Shown: positions 5,186 to 5,880 of the stretch, piece after piece | Layout: every line of letters begins with the position of its first letter | How positions within the stretch are numbered: the first letter of the stretch is position 1 | From: Acidobacteriota bacterium | Lineage (GTDB): Bacteria; Acidobacteriota; Terriglobia; Terriglobales; Acidobacteriaceae | Assembly (NCBI GenBank): GCA_021805265.1 | Contig: JAJZFR010000242.1 | Span: forward strand, 1-5,880 | Length of the DNA stretch: 5,880 nt | Direction: 5' to 3' | Position numbers and translations under genes: made by a program | The notes under the pieces: model-generated | Seen by the model: the letters and a program-made list of their open reading frames with translations, nothing else | Databases searched by the model: none | Told to the model about the DNA's origin: nothing

Positions 5186-5880
5186 ATGCAACGCTCGCCA
5201 AAACTCGGACGAGGAAGACGGTGTTCGATTCGCTCGAGCATTTTCTGTGGGCTGATGGCAGGAGCGGCGCTTATTGCGTCTTCCGCCCAGCAACCGGCCC
5301 CGGAACAAGCCCAGCAACCGGCCCCGACGAGGCTGGCCGCTTCCCAGCCCGCAACCCAGGCCAGCGGGGTGGGCGGTCTGGTGCATGGCAGGGTCGTCTC
5401 GGGCAGGATTCCGCTGCCCGGAGTGGCGATCACCGCGACCAACACCCTTACGGGCAAGCGCTACGCCACCACCTCCGACGCGACGGGCGCCTGGAGTATG
5501 CGCATTCCGCTGGACGGGCGCTACGTTCTGCGCAGCGAGTTTACCGCCTTCGCATCGGTCACTCACGAGGCGCTGCTGAAGGGCGCGAGCCGCGACGTGG
5601 CTCTCGATTTCGATCTGCCGCTAGCCTCGCGCCAGGCCGCGCAGGATGGGGACTCTGGCGACGCTTCCGCGGGAGTTTCTGGCGATGTGGCTGGCCGCGC
5701 GGCCCAGGCCATGCGACGGTTAAGCTCGGGCGCGGAGAGTCTGAGCCTGATGCGCTCGCTGGGCCAGGATACCGACGCCGCTGCGGGCGGAGCAACCGCT
5801 GCCGGAGCCGCGCTGCCCGGCGCAGCCGCGAGCGACGCGGCAGGAGCGGATTCGGTGGCCATCAACGGACAATCCGGCTC
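5186..5880 (+). CDS. N-terminus of an exported TonB-dependent-receptor-like protein with carboxypeptidase-regulatory-like domain, 3' truncated
   Basis: The frame is open from the ATG at 5186 to the right edge (231 full codons). Residues 1-34 form a long signal peptide: a basic N-region (KLGRGRRCSIRSS), a hydrophobic core (IFCGLMAGAALIA) and a probable cleavage site after SSA. A Gln/Pro/Ala-rich segment with a 24-nt duplication follows (34-50). Residues about 66-149 form a carboxypeptidase-regulatory-like β-sandwich: HGRVVSGRIPLPGVAITATN, LTGKRYATTSDATGAWSM, then DGRYVLRSEFTAFA. After that comes a long Ala/Gly/Asp-rich linker ending in VAINGQSG. This layout is common in the large outer-membrane, often TonB-dependent-like, proteins of Acidobacteriota, but plug and barrel lie outside the window. 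The ribosome binding site is poor (GGGAAAG directly before ATG; GGGGAAGG 14 nt upstream). The start is chosen because it is the only ATG giving a full signal peptide. The cargo is unknown. Confidence 0.
   Translation, partial: MQRSPKLGRGRRCSIRSSIFCGLMAGAALIASSAQQPAPEQAQQPAPTRLAASQPATQASGVGGLVHGRVVSGRIPLPGVAITATNTLTGKRYATTSDATGAWSMRIPLDGRYVLRSEFTAFASVTHEALLKGASRDVALDFDLPLASRQAAQDGDSGDASAGVSGDVAGRAAQAMRRLSSGAESLSLMRSLGQDTDAAAGGATAAGAALPGAAASDAAGADSVAINGQSG
5285..5326 (+). repeat. Tandem 24-nt duplication coding for AQQPAP-E/T-Q/R
   Basis: The 18 nt at 5285-5302 recur exactly at 5309-5326, a period of 24 nt (8 codons). They give AQQPAPEQ followed by AQQPAPTR right after the signal peptide. This is a small in-frame repeat likely to vary in copy number by slippage. 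Confidence 0.

Noticed and set aside
4916..5566. 216-codon - strand ORF opposite the receptor N-terminus
   Set aside because: Mostly antisense to a frame with a clear signal peptide and regulatory-like domain; only the Cys-rich end is mentioned separately.
5563..5865. - strand Ala/Pro/Ser-rich ORFs at the right edge
   Set aside because: Antisense shadow of the Ala/Gly-rich linker in GC-rich DNA.
1..5880. Mobile element, CRISPR, tRNA/rRNA or defence cassette
   Set aside because: No transposase or integrase motifs, no terminal repeats, no spaced direct repeats, and no RNA gene signatures were seen.

Overview
The window is GC-rich, densely coding bacterial chromosomal DNA. The gene set points to Acidobacteriota, probably class Terriglobia (Granulicella/Edaphobacter/Terriglobus-like). 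The main clues are the N-terminus of a receptor with a carboxypeptidase-regulatory-like domain and an Ala/Gly-rich linker, a short XRE regulator of a type I associate with this group, and a secreted GH105 enzyme. This assignment rests on remembered family patterns, not on a search.

Left part (1-2349, + strand): the 3' end of an ISC iron-sulfur cluster operon. It holds a 5'-truncated hscA (Hsp70 chaperone that helps release clusters from IscU), fdx (adrenodoxin-type [2Fe-2S] ferredoxin that feeds electrons to cluster assembly) and iscX (small acidic protein that binds IscS and iron). The order hscA-fdx-iscX matches the end of the classical iscRSUA-hscBA-fdx-iscX operon, so hscB and iscU/iscS are expected just to the left of the window.

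Middle part (2350-4238, - strand): a convergent yraN (UPF0102, nuclease-fold protein of unknown role) lies 39 nt from iscX. It is preceded on its own strand by a secreted GH105-type unsaturated rhamnogalacturonyl hydrolase. The two are 170 nt apart, in a gap with two overlapping inverted repeats, and need not form an operon.

Right part (4239-5880): a possible 41-codon small gene with a very strong ribosome binding site (+ strand), an XRE-family DNA-binding regulator (- strand), a 338-nt divergent intergenic region with one clean 6+6 palindrome, and the N-terminal third or less of an exported TonB-dependent-receptor-like protein (+ strand) that runs off the right edge.

No mobile element, CRISPR array, RNA gene or defence cassette is visible. 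I see no convincing new system. The items most worth a second look are the loop insertion in the ferredoxin, the small ORF, the palindrome between the regulator and the receptor gene, and the variant pocket of the GH105 enzyme.
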